A DNA stretch of 64,000 nt, taken from NCBI GenBank assembly GCA_951799425.1, contig OX637409.1, positions 14,578,960 to 14,642,959 on the forward strand. Direction: 5' to 3'. The first letter of the stretch is position 1, and every line of letters begins with the position of its first letter. The DNA comes from Ilex aquifolium. Lineage: Eukaryota > Streptophyta > Magnoliopsida > Aquifoliales > Aquifoliaceae. The notes below the pieces were generated by a model. That model had not been told where the DNA came from and did not search any database. It saw only the letters and a list, made by a program, of their open reading frames with translations. Positions 44,233 through 56,551 of the stretch are shown here, piece after piece. The position numbers were made by a program, and so were the translations under genes.

Positions 44233-46994
44233 TTTTCCTTTCTCTCTTGAGAGCAATTTCTTCTGGAAAGCCATCAATCAGGCAGCACGTTGAAGCTATT
44301 CAGCAGCATGTTGGGACTTCATCAGTCCAATACCTTCTTGGCAATGGGAGGTCATATTTGCCTCTTCATTATGTGGGTTTAGGATATAATCATTCCTCAG
44401 GCAAGAACAATCTTCAATTACTCCAGACCCTTCTCATACTTCATCTTTTGATTTTACTTGATTTGCTTATTTCCTGTCCTTAACCATTCAATCCTGGGAC
44501 CCAAAAATTTATCATTCCTGAACAGAAAAATGAAGCTTCCAAAGCTAATAAATGAGTCTAGACTCTAGAGGGCCTCTCCACTCGATACTTGGTTTACAAA
44601 TTGTAACATTCAACAGGATAATAGAGTTATGTTTCCAAAAGTTGCAGGCTTCCTCATTTCAGCGCGCTTGGTTCTGATTGTGTGTGTGCATATTGATGCC
44701 CATGATCGTTTGCTTGCCTCCCCACATGCGAGTAGGGTGGCCGTGAGGTTGTTAGAGCTTGTCCCACATTGGCAATGGCAAACCTTCCTTATTAGTATGC
44801 CTGGCAGACCTCTACACTCATTGTTAACTAGTGTCAAGTTGGATGCTTTTACAAGAAGTACAATTCCAACTCATGGAAGAACCCCGAAATTTTGTCCTCT
44901 CACACATTGTTGTAACCAACATCAATAGATCTGTTGTTATATCATTATGCAGTACGTACCCCAAATGCTTATCCATGGCTCTGTCCTAAGCAAGCTTCAA
45001 CCGAACAGAACAAACAATTGGCACTGTATCAGCTGAGTTGTGCCATGTGAACATAATTATAAAACAGAAAGGGTGGCTGCCAAGAGGACTAAAATGCTGT
45101 CCTTGGAACAAGAGAATATAAACAGATAGAGACTTCGTGCAAAATAACGCTGACAAAAGGTTAATGCACCCTATATGAGTCCTGAGATTTCTTCATTACC
45201 GGTGGTCTATTCCTTCTTTATGCATGCAAAAGTTTTTCTGCTTATGGTTGGTTACTAACAGTGGGGGTTTACCTCTTTGAACTGGAAGGCAGTAAAACGA
45301 ATGCTTATAACTGAACTCTGTACCTCTTTGACCAATCCCTATTCCTGATTTCGCCGTGTTAAATAGTGTTTTCAACATAAAATATCAGTGTGATCTTTCT
45401 CGTATATAGTAAATATTACAACTGATGGTGGACCATTTGGGCAGCAACAGCAGGTTAAAATAGCCTTACAAGAGGAATACGAAACACAAAACCTTACGTC
45501 CAACCCCGAGTTTGACCATTTATCATATATTGCTTGGTGCAATTGTAAACGCTCTCCAGAGCATCTTACCATGCGTTTGGGATCGAGACCAACCACTCTA
45601 CACCTATACTGTCATGTATCCACTGCATCCCTCGTAGTGTCCTAATAATGGAAGGATCAGTTCTGGGTAATGCCATTGTGGATGATGTCCAAGAACACTA
45701 AAGCCTCTGCCCGAACTCAAAACACCTTCACTTGCTCAACCAACTTCAGGATATTTCTTAAAGCTAGCTTATCTTACACGAAAAAGGAGAGAGCATCCAA
45801 CTTCTCACTAACCATTAACATTAAGCACGAATTTACTCGACCAATACTATCAAAGCTTAGTGTAGAAAGCAATAATTGAGAAAAGATCAATCCCCAACCA
45901 GAATGCTCTACCTTAAAAATTTATACAAAACCTCTCAAATAGAGTGCATCCTGTTCAGAGGCTAACTCATGGGAATTGCTTCTCATTGTCCTTTAACTGG
46001 TTATCCTGGGTGATAAAGAGGATCCTCATAAATTGTCAAAAGTTGGGTTTAGAAAAGGGATAGAAGAATTGCGAAATGCAGCACTGCTCAAGCAATGCAG
46101 ATAGCCAGTGCTTTCACGGTTGCATACATTGAGGTACAAAACCTCGGCAGCTCACCAAACATCTGTTATCCCCATTCAGGAAAGGACCCCAAAAAAGGGA
46201 CAAGTCAGAAAAATGTCCACATGGCTCCCAATGACAATTCAAAAGCATCCGCTGGATTTCAGTTTTGATAGATTAAAGCAAAAACTGAGATAAAATGGGA
46301 GCAAAATAGCTCCACCTGATCTCACAACCTCTGCGTCAATAAGTTTGATATAATTGATGCTAATAAATGCAGTAACCTGACCATTCTTGTGATTTCTGAA
46401 ATCTGAATCTGTTTAATGACTCATCTCTAACAAGAAGGTAAGGATGTGGAAATTAGAGCCCAGCTATCAGATCATTATTACAGCATGAATTAATAGAAAA
46501 TTCAAATCTCTTGACAGTAAGCAAGAAAGCTCCAAGCGCTCAAAACCATACAAGATCACACAAAGCAACTCCTTTTGGATAAAACTTTGTCCTTCAGACA
46601 TAAAATTATATTAAGTCAACAGACAAAATGCAATCAACAAATATCAATGAAGAACAAAGAGAAGCATAGGTACAAACTGTAGAAAATTGTTGCACTAACC
46701 AGTAAACCATCAAAAGTATGGAGCAAATTTCCAAGGGTTTAGAGCTGTAGATGACATTTTCATCAAAACACTGTCATCGTATCCTGGCAATGCTGACAGC
46801 TCAAATTTGTAACAACAGTGACTTATTGACTATCTGTAGCAACACCACCCTCAGGGCTAGATATCTGAACTTCTGCTCCACTCTGTATATCACCCGTGGT
46901 CAATCAAATGTTGCAAATGTTTAGTCTAATGGTATGCCATCAACAGAGCGGCTTGTCAATCTTGCCAAGTACAATTAGTAGCAAAGTTAAACTC
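44233..46994. other. Intergenic DNA; possible LTR start at ~44750
   Basis: No coding gene recognised. TGTTAGAGCTTGTCCCACAT at 44750-44769 looks like the beginning of a Ty1/copia LTR, but no matching end or partner was found. 46800-46990 is the 3' flank of the Josephin gene and may contain a small downstream exon or UTR. Confidence 0.4.
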
Positions 46995-47968
46995 CTATTT
47001 CTCATTCATGACAAGCAAAACCTCAGCACCAGCAGAAACAATACTGTCCAAGAACTCCCTAACTTCTTGTGTATCGTTAAAAGGCTGAGGAGCAGCAAAA
47101 TCACTATCCAGATTATACCAAACCCCCTCAATTCTTCTCAAAGCAACCCAATGTCTACCTTTCCAAAGACCGGCATACCTTCTAACTGGAATATTAAGCA
47201 CAATACCCATTAATGTACCTTCAGGCCCATCAAGATCAATTGAAGAAGCTCCATTACGCCGGTCATGCCAAATAACCCTTTTCCCTTTTCCTTCAAGTGC
47301 AGTTATTAAAACATTTATATCGTAATTCCCAGTAAGTGCATTATGATGAGGCTTGAAAATTACAGACATTGGAGTCCAAGTTCCCCTGGTTGGATCATTA
47401 AGAACTAAATTTTCCGCAATAGCATTCAAATCTGCCCGAGAGAATATCTCCTTTTCCTGAAATATAACACAGATTATATTAAAACATAAAATTCAACAAC
47501 CACAACAAAGAAACCAATCAATCAAACAACATAAACTGCTACCCCATTACAGAGAAAAATAAAAATAAACAATAAAATAATGCTTCAAATTCCATTGTTT
47601 TGTTCCAGAAAGGAAAACCTCCCATAATTTAGAGATTTAAATACGGAAGAGATAAAAGGGGTGTGTTTTATTTTCTTGGATATCAAACTTTACAGTTTAA
47701 CACCGAATTTTAGTAATTTCTATAATTCTCCTAACTCCTTCCGCACCAGCCAAATCGATTATCAAAAATTTTGAACTTCGTCAATAATAAAGTCTAATAT
47801 TTGTAATTGATTAATTATATACACAAAAAGGAGCGAGCAAACACACCGAAACGCACATATACAAAGTATAGAGGTAAAGGGCACCTGAAATAGATTGTTG
47901 AGAGAGTGTAAGAGGCAAAACTGCAATCTCTGCCTCTCGTGATATACCTGCAACTTTTTGTCCTCCAT
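46995..47968 (-). CDS. Josephin-domain deubiquitinase
   Basis: Two exons, 47968-47885 and 47456-46995, join in frame across a 428-bp GT-AG intron to give 181 residues, essentially a bare Josephin domain. These are cysteine proteases that remove ubiquitin. The catalytic Cys is C18 in QRLQFCLLHSLNN, with the oxyanion-stabilising Gln at Q13 (spacing of 5, as in ataxin-3). The catalytic His is H130 (GRHWVALRR), and the acidic partner is D145 in WYNLDS; ataxin-3 has Asn at this place, while JOSD-type proteins have Asp. GNYDINVLITALEGKG (71-86) is a conserved plant stretch. The ORF ends at TAG shortly after LLVMNEK, and no ubiquitin-interacting motifs follow, unlike ataxin-3. The start at 47968 is the first ATG, preceded by a CT-rich leader. 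Confidence 0.92.
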
Positions 47969-48072
47969 CTTTCTTCTTCTATATTACAAAACAGTGGACC
48001 CAACAATTCTTGCAAGACAATCTAGAATACAATACAGAAATCTAGGCTTTTAATCATGTAAAACTCAAGAGT

Positions 48073-48099
48073 AGAGAGAGAGAGAGAGAGAGAGAGAGA
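48073..48099. repeat. (GA)n / (CT)n microsatellite in the Josephin gene leader
   Basis: A GA run of about 27 bp, read as (CT)n in the gene's sense, lies ~105 bp upstream of the Josephin ATG. CT-rich leaders are common around plant start sites. Confidence 0.85.
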
Positions 48100-50771
48100 A
48101 GAAGAGAGACTGCGTCAAGTAAACAGAGAGAGTCGGTTAAAAACCATGGGTGTGCGGTGGTCCCAAGAGAGACGAAGAAGGGACGCGTCTGTGAGCTAGG
48201 GAAAATTACACTAATTAGTCTCCCAAGTTTCTCAAATCACGCTGTTACCCCCCTAACTTTTTTCTTTCTTATTAGGGCGAATCACACTTTTATAACCTAA
48301 CTAGTGGATGCACACGTGTCTTGCACGTGGATAGTTTATAGTTAAGTTAATGTTGATAAAACATCGATTGAAATTAAAATATAGTTGAATTTTTATACTT
48401 ATTCTTTTTTTTTTTTTTATCAATTTTAAGAGATGTGTTGTATATATATCACCTTAGATAACGACAACAATTACTGATTTGACCCTTGTGCCAAGACAAA
48501 GCATATGGTTGGTTTAAACTTGTGGTACGTACTGTCAAAGATGTTTACATATTTTCTGTGGAGTTTTTATATTTTCCATGGGGCAGGGCATATAACATTG
48601 TTTTTTCCTTTTTGTGGATGCGTCCAGATGCTATAGCTAATAAGCATAGGCATAACAAACCAATTCATAAATAACAACCTATTTGATTTGAAACTCATTT
48701 GAGAGCACTTTAAAAGAATTTTTGAATTTGAACCTCTTCAAGTTTTAAAGGCCAAAAAATACAATAAGCAGCAATTAAAATAATGGGATGACTCAGTTTA
48801 AGTATCGTGAGCTCAATTTGCGGCTAGCTAAATCAGTATATTATACTAAAAAATGAATAGACTTTCCAATTTGTTTCTGAAGTTTAATTCCTTATGACCA
48901 GCCCAATTATTGATGGAATAGATATAATTATGTTTAGTAGGTGCAGATGTTCAACAATATTCTTGAGTTTATTTTGAAAAATAGATTATAAGAAGCAACA
49001 ATGAATAGAATAGTACAAGGAATATATTGTACGGAAATAACCTCTTAATCATGGTTTAATGGGAAAAAAAACTTCTCAAAAAGGCAAGGATTATGCAGAA
49101 GATGCTTTGAACTGCATCCCTTTGCTTTGGCTCGCTTACAATTTGTGTATAAATTGCCTTGGGACTATCGAGACCCATAAATTATAGATACGACCTATGA
49201 ATATTAAAAATAAATACAAAATTAGTGTAAATATACAAACTAAGCATGCAAAGGAATTATAAAAAAAAATCAGACATAAGCAGAGTAAGTTCACATTTGA
49301 CAGTAGAAATTTTTAAAACTCAATATCCGATGTGTAGAGTAATTAAAAACCAATTAGAGTGACATATAAGTATAAACGTGCTATCTGAATGTCACAAAAA
49401 TATAAATATAAGTGCTAATATGAATCCTGAATGTGTTCATTACTCATCTTTTGGATGATTGGTCTAAGGTGTAATCAACAAAATGATGATAACAAACGTG
49501 CATTTAAACAAAAAAAATTTAGTATAATCATCTGAATGAAAATTGAACAAAAAAAATGATCATAACAATACTATTTGTACCTAATTTTGGATCTAATGCA
49601 TTGTGGCCTTTAGATCGGTAGTAGATGACCCATTATTAATCTAAGCATAATGCATTTGATCCTCAAATTATGTCTCAAATAAATGAAAGACACCAAAGAA
49701 TTGAGTTTGATGCATGAATTTGAGCTTAAAAGGAAAATAAGAAGGGCTAATATGCAATCCACAAGTAAAACACGGGACTCAAATTACAAGATTAATCATA
49801 CAAAAAGTAAGGTAGCCTCTAACAAATTATTATTGTGTTAGAAATGAGTCTAAGTTTATATACAAAAATAGATCTGGTGCACCATCCATACTTGCATTGA
49901 AATTATTAATTAGATAATGTAAAGAAAAAAATTCAACCACATAAATCACTGACGACGGAATCACCAGCTTGAGATTCCTAGACACAATATCAATCGCCTT
50001 ATCGACAACCTAATAATCAAAGAGAACCAAACTCAAAAATTAAGTGCAACAGTAGTAAGTATTGCAATATTGTGATGAATATTACTGACAGATGCTTAAG
50101 AAAAGTCTTCCCACCAGCCTTGGCCATCCTAATTCAAACAATATATTATAGGCATCAAATCATATTGACTTTTGGAGGTTTTGGTGAACTCGTTGGGGGC
50201 TCTGATAGTTTTTTCCTTGGTATAAGTGACGTGCATTGCTCTGGATTTAGCTTTTCACTGGGCATTGGTAGTGACTTATCTAACCCAATTTATTTTAATA
50301 CAGACCAAGACGGTCTATTAATTGAAATGGTTTGATATCGAGTTGCACCCAATCGTTTCTGATCCGCCTAATTAACTCTCCCATTTATCACTGCTAAGTA
50401 AGCTCATTCATTAAAAAAAAAAATAATTGCCGTGGATTCCAATCGGAAAATTAACTTGTACAATAAGAAGATGGTCAATCAATTATGTTTTTTAAAAGCA
50501 TGCACAAACAAAAAAATTTATCGAATGGACACAACTTGTTTAAATATGCATATGCCACCTGAAGATTTTGCTGGTCCTGGCTACAGTTGATCTCATCCCA
50601 AGAATTTAAATCACCCAACACAGCTAAAGAATTTGACTTCGACATGCCATAAAATAATTCCCTAATGACTCATATGAGCCCGTATTTCTATTTTAAGGTT
50701 ATATGAAAGGTCAAAATAATGAACAAGAAATCCTTTAACCACAACATCATAATGAGCAAGTAGCTAAGTTA

Positions 50772-51015
50772 GAGAAAATATTGTGTGCTCACCAGGCACC
50801 ACATGACACTGCCATGTGGTGTACATTACCAATAAAAAATTGTACATGTCCAATGAATAATTGTTACCTATCACTTTGTTAGTTTTTTTTTTTTTTTTTT
50901 GAAACAACTAACTTGTGTGGCACATAAGCTAATTGTGTGACAAATTCTCATTGGGTGCAGCCATCAAACGGCACAGCCACATGGTGCCTTATAATTAAGC
51001 ACCCAATATTTTCTC
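50772..51015. mobile_element. Mutator-type MITE, 244 bp
   Basis: It begins GAGAAAATATTGTGTGCTCA and its reverse complement begins GAGAAAATATTGGGTGCTTA. The flanks AGCTAAGTTA (50762-50771) and AGCTAAGCAA (51016-51025) are a slightly diverged 9-10 bp target duplication. Inner parts (GGCACCACATG and CACATGGTGCC) are also inverted. No ORF. Confidence 0.75.
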
Positions 51016-53352
51016 AGCTAAGCAAGCGACATTTTTAAATCCTAGTGAGATTTGACTCAAAAAACTTGATTCCCAGAGTGAGTTCATTCAAATTGGACAT
51101 GATCGAGGTATGCGTTGTTCCGATGTGGAGGGTAATCTCAAGTTGTTGTTCCAATGGTTGTATCTGGTTACTGCAAAATCATGAAACCAGTTGCTATTTT
51201 ACACTAAATATTTAAGATTGGCATTGAAAACCATTCATTAGCATCCCAAACTATTACACACAAATCTAAATTTGTATATGTGTGTTATTTTTCCAAGTAA
51301 AACTTTATCAAGAATCATCTAGCTCCTTTTGTGTAGGGCACTCACCACTGCATACCACGTGGTTTTCAATCAATTAGAGAAGGCAAATGGAAATGCTCAA
51401 AAATTCATTTCTAATTGGCCAAAAAAAATGTTGAAAGAATTCTTACCACAAAAATTGTTGAAAAATAAAAGAGTTCCAATTAGCACTTACTTTGGAAAAA
51501 TATGAGTATGAAGCCACATACATACAAATGGCCGGGGCATATTTTTGAGCTCCCTATTCCCTCTAACGAAGAAAGTATAGATATGTGCATTTCTCCAAGA
51601 AGAATGAATTTCTTAACCTGTAGCATTAATAAGCACCAAAATTGTACATGAACAAGTATATCTCAATAGTTTGATCATATCACATATTTTGCAGAAGTTA
51701 AACACAAAAACCATGGACTCGTCTTAATATGTCACAACCTGCCCTTATGCTCTATAAGGGCCGGTTTTCAAAGCTATATGCAAGGAGAGTGATCTGGCTT
51801 TTCTATTTGGTACAATGCATAGATGTACAAAACCAAAAAATCAATGTAATACCTGGAACAACTATCACCCAACTGGTGAACTTGGGCACTAAAAATTTAT
51901 AAGCCCCAAAATTATTGGACTTATCGACAAACAATAAAAGATAAACTAAATAACACAACAAAAAGATAATGGAGAGAGAGAGAGAGAGAGATTAGGATCC
52001 TCAGAGTCCTTTGGTTAGATCATTGAGATGCTTTTACAGTACTAGAAAAAAGAGACACCACTTCAACCAGGAAATCTTGATTGCTCACATATTGAAGTTG
52101 TTGAAGAATATGATGCTCCAAGAACCTCTATAAACCAAAACACATAAACCAAATCAGAGTCAACCTATAACAGAATAACAAACCAGAAACAACACATAAG
52201 TTCATCATAGCCATATTAAACCACATACCGAAATGAGATATACCTGAATTTTTCTAAACAATGGTTTTGATTTGTCTAATTGGATGACAGCTCTCGACTT
52301 CTTGTTACTGACCAGTGCTGAAATATCTTACATTCACCAAAAGTAGCATCTGCCATTATTTTTTGTTTTGAGATTTCTGAATGATATTTGTGATTGGATT
52401 AAAGATAACAACAGTCTCTGTAAAGAGCATATTGATAACCGGCCCTATTATAACTACAATAACGTTTGAAGGAGAGGGAGAGAGGGGAGACCGAGAGTTA
52501 ATGTCAGAGAGAGAGAGTGGGGAAAACGGTGAGTGTAAAAAGCAAACTTTATGAGAGAGAGGAAGAGGTTTATTTGGAGTGGGAAACTATACAGATATAG
52601 ATTATGACATTAAATTTAGAGGATAAGTATGACATAATTATACGTATTATAGATTTATCTTAATTTTAATTAAGATCATATCTATTTCTTATTCTTACGA
52701 AATAATCAAATAAATATATTAACAAATATATACTTATGAATCAAAATATATGTAATAAAATTTATATGTAATGATGTATTCTAGAATTGTTTTATCGAGT
52801 ACATAATTTAATTATTGTCGCACCAAAAACTTAGTTCTCTTAAGTTTTAACGTATAAATTTATACAATGTTTGATTTCTAAATTAATGTGGCCGAACTTA
52901 AGTTTGATCTTTTGAGTAATGGATGGCACAAATTTCATCATTGTAGATACAATAATCTTATGTGCTTTCAACAAATAATACTATTGTAGTTTATGTTACT
53001 TGAAACCAGCTACTCAGAATTAAACATAAAAAAATTGCCAAATAAAAATAAGAATAAATAAAAATGTGAGAATAAATAAAGAAGCATAAAAATTGCACGT
53101 CTAAAAGAATATGAGTTATGGACCTCTAGGGATTCTATAAGAGTTATGTCTCTTTAATTGACAGTAACTCGCAAGAGAGACTTTTGGCCAATGAAAAATC
53201 ACAACAAAATGATATTATTTGATTTTTAACATGTTTTAATGACATTATTGTCAATCAAAAGTTTTGTACAAGTATTGACGTTTAGAAGTAGTATAAATAG
53301 ATAATATAATATGAGCAATGTTATGTGTACCAAATTTTGCATCAAATTTCTT

Positions 53353-53396
53353 GCAGCCGTTGGATCATTGAGTTTCACTATTGATCTAACGACTGC
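53353..53396. repeat. Fold-back hairpin
   Basis: GCAGCCGTTGGATCA (53353-53367) and TGATCTAACGACTGC (53382-53396) pair at 13 of 15 positions around a 14-nt loop, with weaker pairing outside. It may be the core of a small fold-back element. Confidence 0.6.
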
Positions 53397-53714
53397 AGTT
53401 GATTTGGTGTAATATTGAATGGAGATTAAATGATGCAATATGACATGATTGGTAGTAAAAAATTAAATAGAGTTATAAGTAGTATAGATATAGATGTTTA
53501 TGAATGTAATTAATTTTAGAAGATCATGGAATATGAGAGGTTTATGTATTTAATTTAAGAAGTTAAAAGGGTATGAGGGATATAATGGACTTTATTATAT
53601 TAACTGAGGGTAAAAGAGGAAATTAAAAGTTTTTCATTGTTAGCCACTTTTAGAAGTAGTATAGACATAGATTTTTTTTTAAAATTATTAAATTATATCC
53701 TAAAAATCTATATA

Positions 53715-54040
53715 TCTATATAATAAAATAGAAGAGAAGTTTAATTTTATCTCTACATATTTTTCCCTCAAAACCATCTTATCACATCCATCACCTCCCT
53801 CTTAACGTTACTCTATTTCTCTCTCTCTCTCCTCCCAGCACACCATTGCACACACATACACAAACACTGCCTCTCTCTCTCTCTCTCTCTCTCTCGCCAT
53901 AGACGCACGAAGCAACTCATGCATGTAGCCACTAAAACTGCACACCTGCACACCCCAATACACAGGCGCCTGACACACGCAAGCCAGGAGCATGCACGCC
54001 TGTCAGCCCCCTCTCTCTATGCTAAACGCCTACCCCCATG

Positions 54041-54099
<59 letters not shown>

Positions 54100-56551
54100 A
54101 GCACACACACATAGAGGCCAGGCCGCCTCTCCGCCACAGCGCCAAATGCCACAAGCCACCGTCGCCACCACACAGCTCTCAAGATCTCTCAAAGGTATTT
54201 CTCTTTCTCCTTCCTATGCATCACAGTGATCACACACGCACACGCAGCGAACACCCACATCAGGCACACACCCATAAAGCACCACACACTCCTCTTCGTC
54301 TATCCCCTCTCTAACTCCTTTTTTCTCTCTCTCTCCATCTTCATCTCTGCACACACACACACACTAGACACTAAAAGTCACCCATTCACACCCATACTCG
54401 CACTCAAACACGACCAAATTCACATGCGCACACACACTCTTTCTCCTATCCTCACCCTCTTGACTCTCTAGCAAGCGACGCTAGGTGAATTTGATGTTGA
54501 TTTGTTGTTAATCATCATGCATATGAAGTGTTTGTTGAAATGTCTGTGGGAAATATTTTATAGATGAGTTGAATTTATGTTCCTTTTTGATTAGTTTTGT
54601 TTGATTCAACTTCATTTGCTCTTCCCTACGGCATTCCTCTCCCCCTCTGCTCTTCTTTTGCTCTTCCCTATGACATTCCCTCTCTCCTTCATTTGCTCTT
54701 TCATACACATCCACGCAGTGCAGACGCACACTCACACTCACATACACCCAGCACACACAATGGCATGATCAGCATGAGGGGCTATGGTGAAGCTCCAGTG
54801 GAATCGATATGCTTTCACAACAACGACATGATCGTCAGTGTTGGGTTTTATTTTCTTGGTGTTTTGGGCTTCTTCTTTTGTTTATATTTTCTAATTTTTT
54901 TATTGCTATTTAATTTATGGCTACTTTGCTTTTCTTTTATTTGTTATGTTAGAGGATGCATGTGGATTTGGTTGTGGACTGTGGTGTGTTCCAGGTTTGG
55001 GTAAATTTGCATCTTTGTTATTCCTAATTCTTTTGTGCAAAAGTGATTGAATGAGGTTGATCTTAGTTTAATAACACAGTGGCTTCTTTGGTGGGTCCTC
55101 TTGACTGGTGATTGAGAAATGTTTGTGTGATTTGTAACGTTTGCATGTGGAATTGAAAATGAGGCCATTGTTTGCTTATATTATCCAAAATTTGAGATAT
55201 TTGAGTCTTTTTGATAGGCAAGCTAATATGTGGGAGTAGGTTTTCAAATTTAGCTTTAATTTTAATTGCACTAATTATTCTTTTCTGACCAGGGGCCACT
55301 TGCAACGAGGACAACACGGTGGCTTTGAATCAACCACCTTTCAAGGATAGTACTGCTTTTTTATTCCGGCAATGAGGAAAATTTTTAAGAAGGCAATTTT
55401 ATCCATTAGCTAAATTTCATAGGTTGTTACGATATAGTTCCTCAATTAATCTCAAAACTTTGATACAAGTGTCAAATAGCTGATGCTTCACAAATTCATT
55501 GGTAAGGTTTTGGTTTTAAGTTTTTGAAGGTATGATATATAGCTTTGTCTAAACCCTAAAATGTTGCTTTCATTTTTATCCATTATTATAGTTAATGATT
55601 TTCCTTATCCCCATTCTTCCTGTTGAGTCTTTTTTTCTCTATTTTTTTGATTATATAACTTAGGTTTTTAATGACTTGGATATAGCTAAGTTTGAGGTAT
55701 TTTGTAAGGTGTGAATAGAGTTTTTAAATTCATTTTATGTGTTTTTTCTAAAAAATAGGTTGTGATTGCATTTTTCAGGTATTCAATGGGCTTTCATTTT
55801 ATGAGTCTGTTCTTGAATTTTTTTTTTTTTTAACTTCTTTGAAATTGACCCAGGTTTACGATTATTTGATTTTATTGAAAACAACTATTCGAGTTGTTAC
55901 ATTCTGGCGTTGGAAAAATCAGTTTGTCAAGTTCATCTTAACTTGAAAGACAACGAAGAATTGGGAAAAATGAGAAGGTAATTATGCCTTTGTAATGTTC
56001 TACTGAGCAACTGATTATTTCAACAATGTGTGAATTTGAATTTTGATTGCTATAATAAGAAGACACCATCCCTCAACGACACCGCCACCGCCACCGCCAC
56101 AACCACAATTATCAATTGTTGCGGTTATTGATATATGGTTTTGTTATGGTAGAATTGGGGCGTGATATTAAATCCGATAAATGAATTGGAACGTGTTATC
56201 TTTAAATTCATGTGTTTCTTTATAATAAGCAAATTTGTACTAATTATTAGATATTCGATAAATAATGTACACATATTGACATTTTTTTGTGTTTTATTTT
56301 TAAAGTAAGCTCTGTCAAATTTTTTTAATATTGATTGTGGGTGGCGTTAACTACTTGAAATATTTGTATGCAAATGAAAATATTTGTATTACATGATTAA
56401 TGTTTGATTTTGTGTTGTACAATGTCTTTAGGTATGAGTTTTGTCCATTTTGTTAAAAAAAGTGGTTGTTGCGGTTAGATATATTGGCTCGATTCTTTAG
56501 GGTGCTCGATTTTTATATTGTACCGTGCGTTCAGGCACGAGATATTACTAG
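53715..56551 (+). mobile_element. Helitron A of the tandem array
   Basis: It starts A/TCTATATAATAAAATAG (the flanking A is 53714) and ends with hairpin CGTGC-GTTCAG-GCACG (56524-56539) then CTAG at 56548-56551. Inside are CT microsatellites (to 54097), CA-rich leader-like DNA, and 54600-55980, which looks like captured gene sequence: a frame MISMRGYGEAPVESICFHNN (about 54769-54828), and exon-like stretches ending in donor-like AG/GTAATT near 55977. No Rep/helicase. The 5' end differs from B-D after the first 13 bases, so it is a relative rather than the same subfamily. Confidence 0.75.
54043..54097 (+). repeat. (CT)n microsatellite, 55 bp
   Basis: About 27 CT units follow other CT-rich blocks at 53818-53830 and 53872-53894. 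Apparent Ser-Leu repeat ORFs here are products of the repeat. Confidence 0.95.

Larger units (their letters stand above)
48301..53665 (-). mobile_element. Non-autonomous Helitron, minus strand (5' end uncertain)
   Basis: On the minus strand the 3' terminus is complete: the hairpin CACGTG-CAAGA-CACGTG (48313-48329) is followed 12 nt later by CTAG (48304-48301) and then host T. The 5' side has several candidate starts of the Helitron form A/TCTAT..., at about 53301, 53488 and 53665, all followed by a TATACTACTT-like sequence; only the first two are preceded by A. No Rep/helicase gene is present. The interior is AT-rich with a Mutator MITE at 50772-51015, and a small plus-strand ORF (50072-50335) that I do not recognise. 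It may be two or three nested copies. Confidence 0.45.

Noticed and set aside
50072..50335. 87-residue ORF in the minus-strand Helitron
   Set aside because: No recognisable family and AT-rich context; noted only as possible captured sequence.
53919..54314. 131-residue ORF with Ser-Leu repeats
   Set aside because: Generated by the (CT)n microsatellite and CA-rich DNA in Helitron A; no start context or domain.
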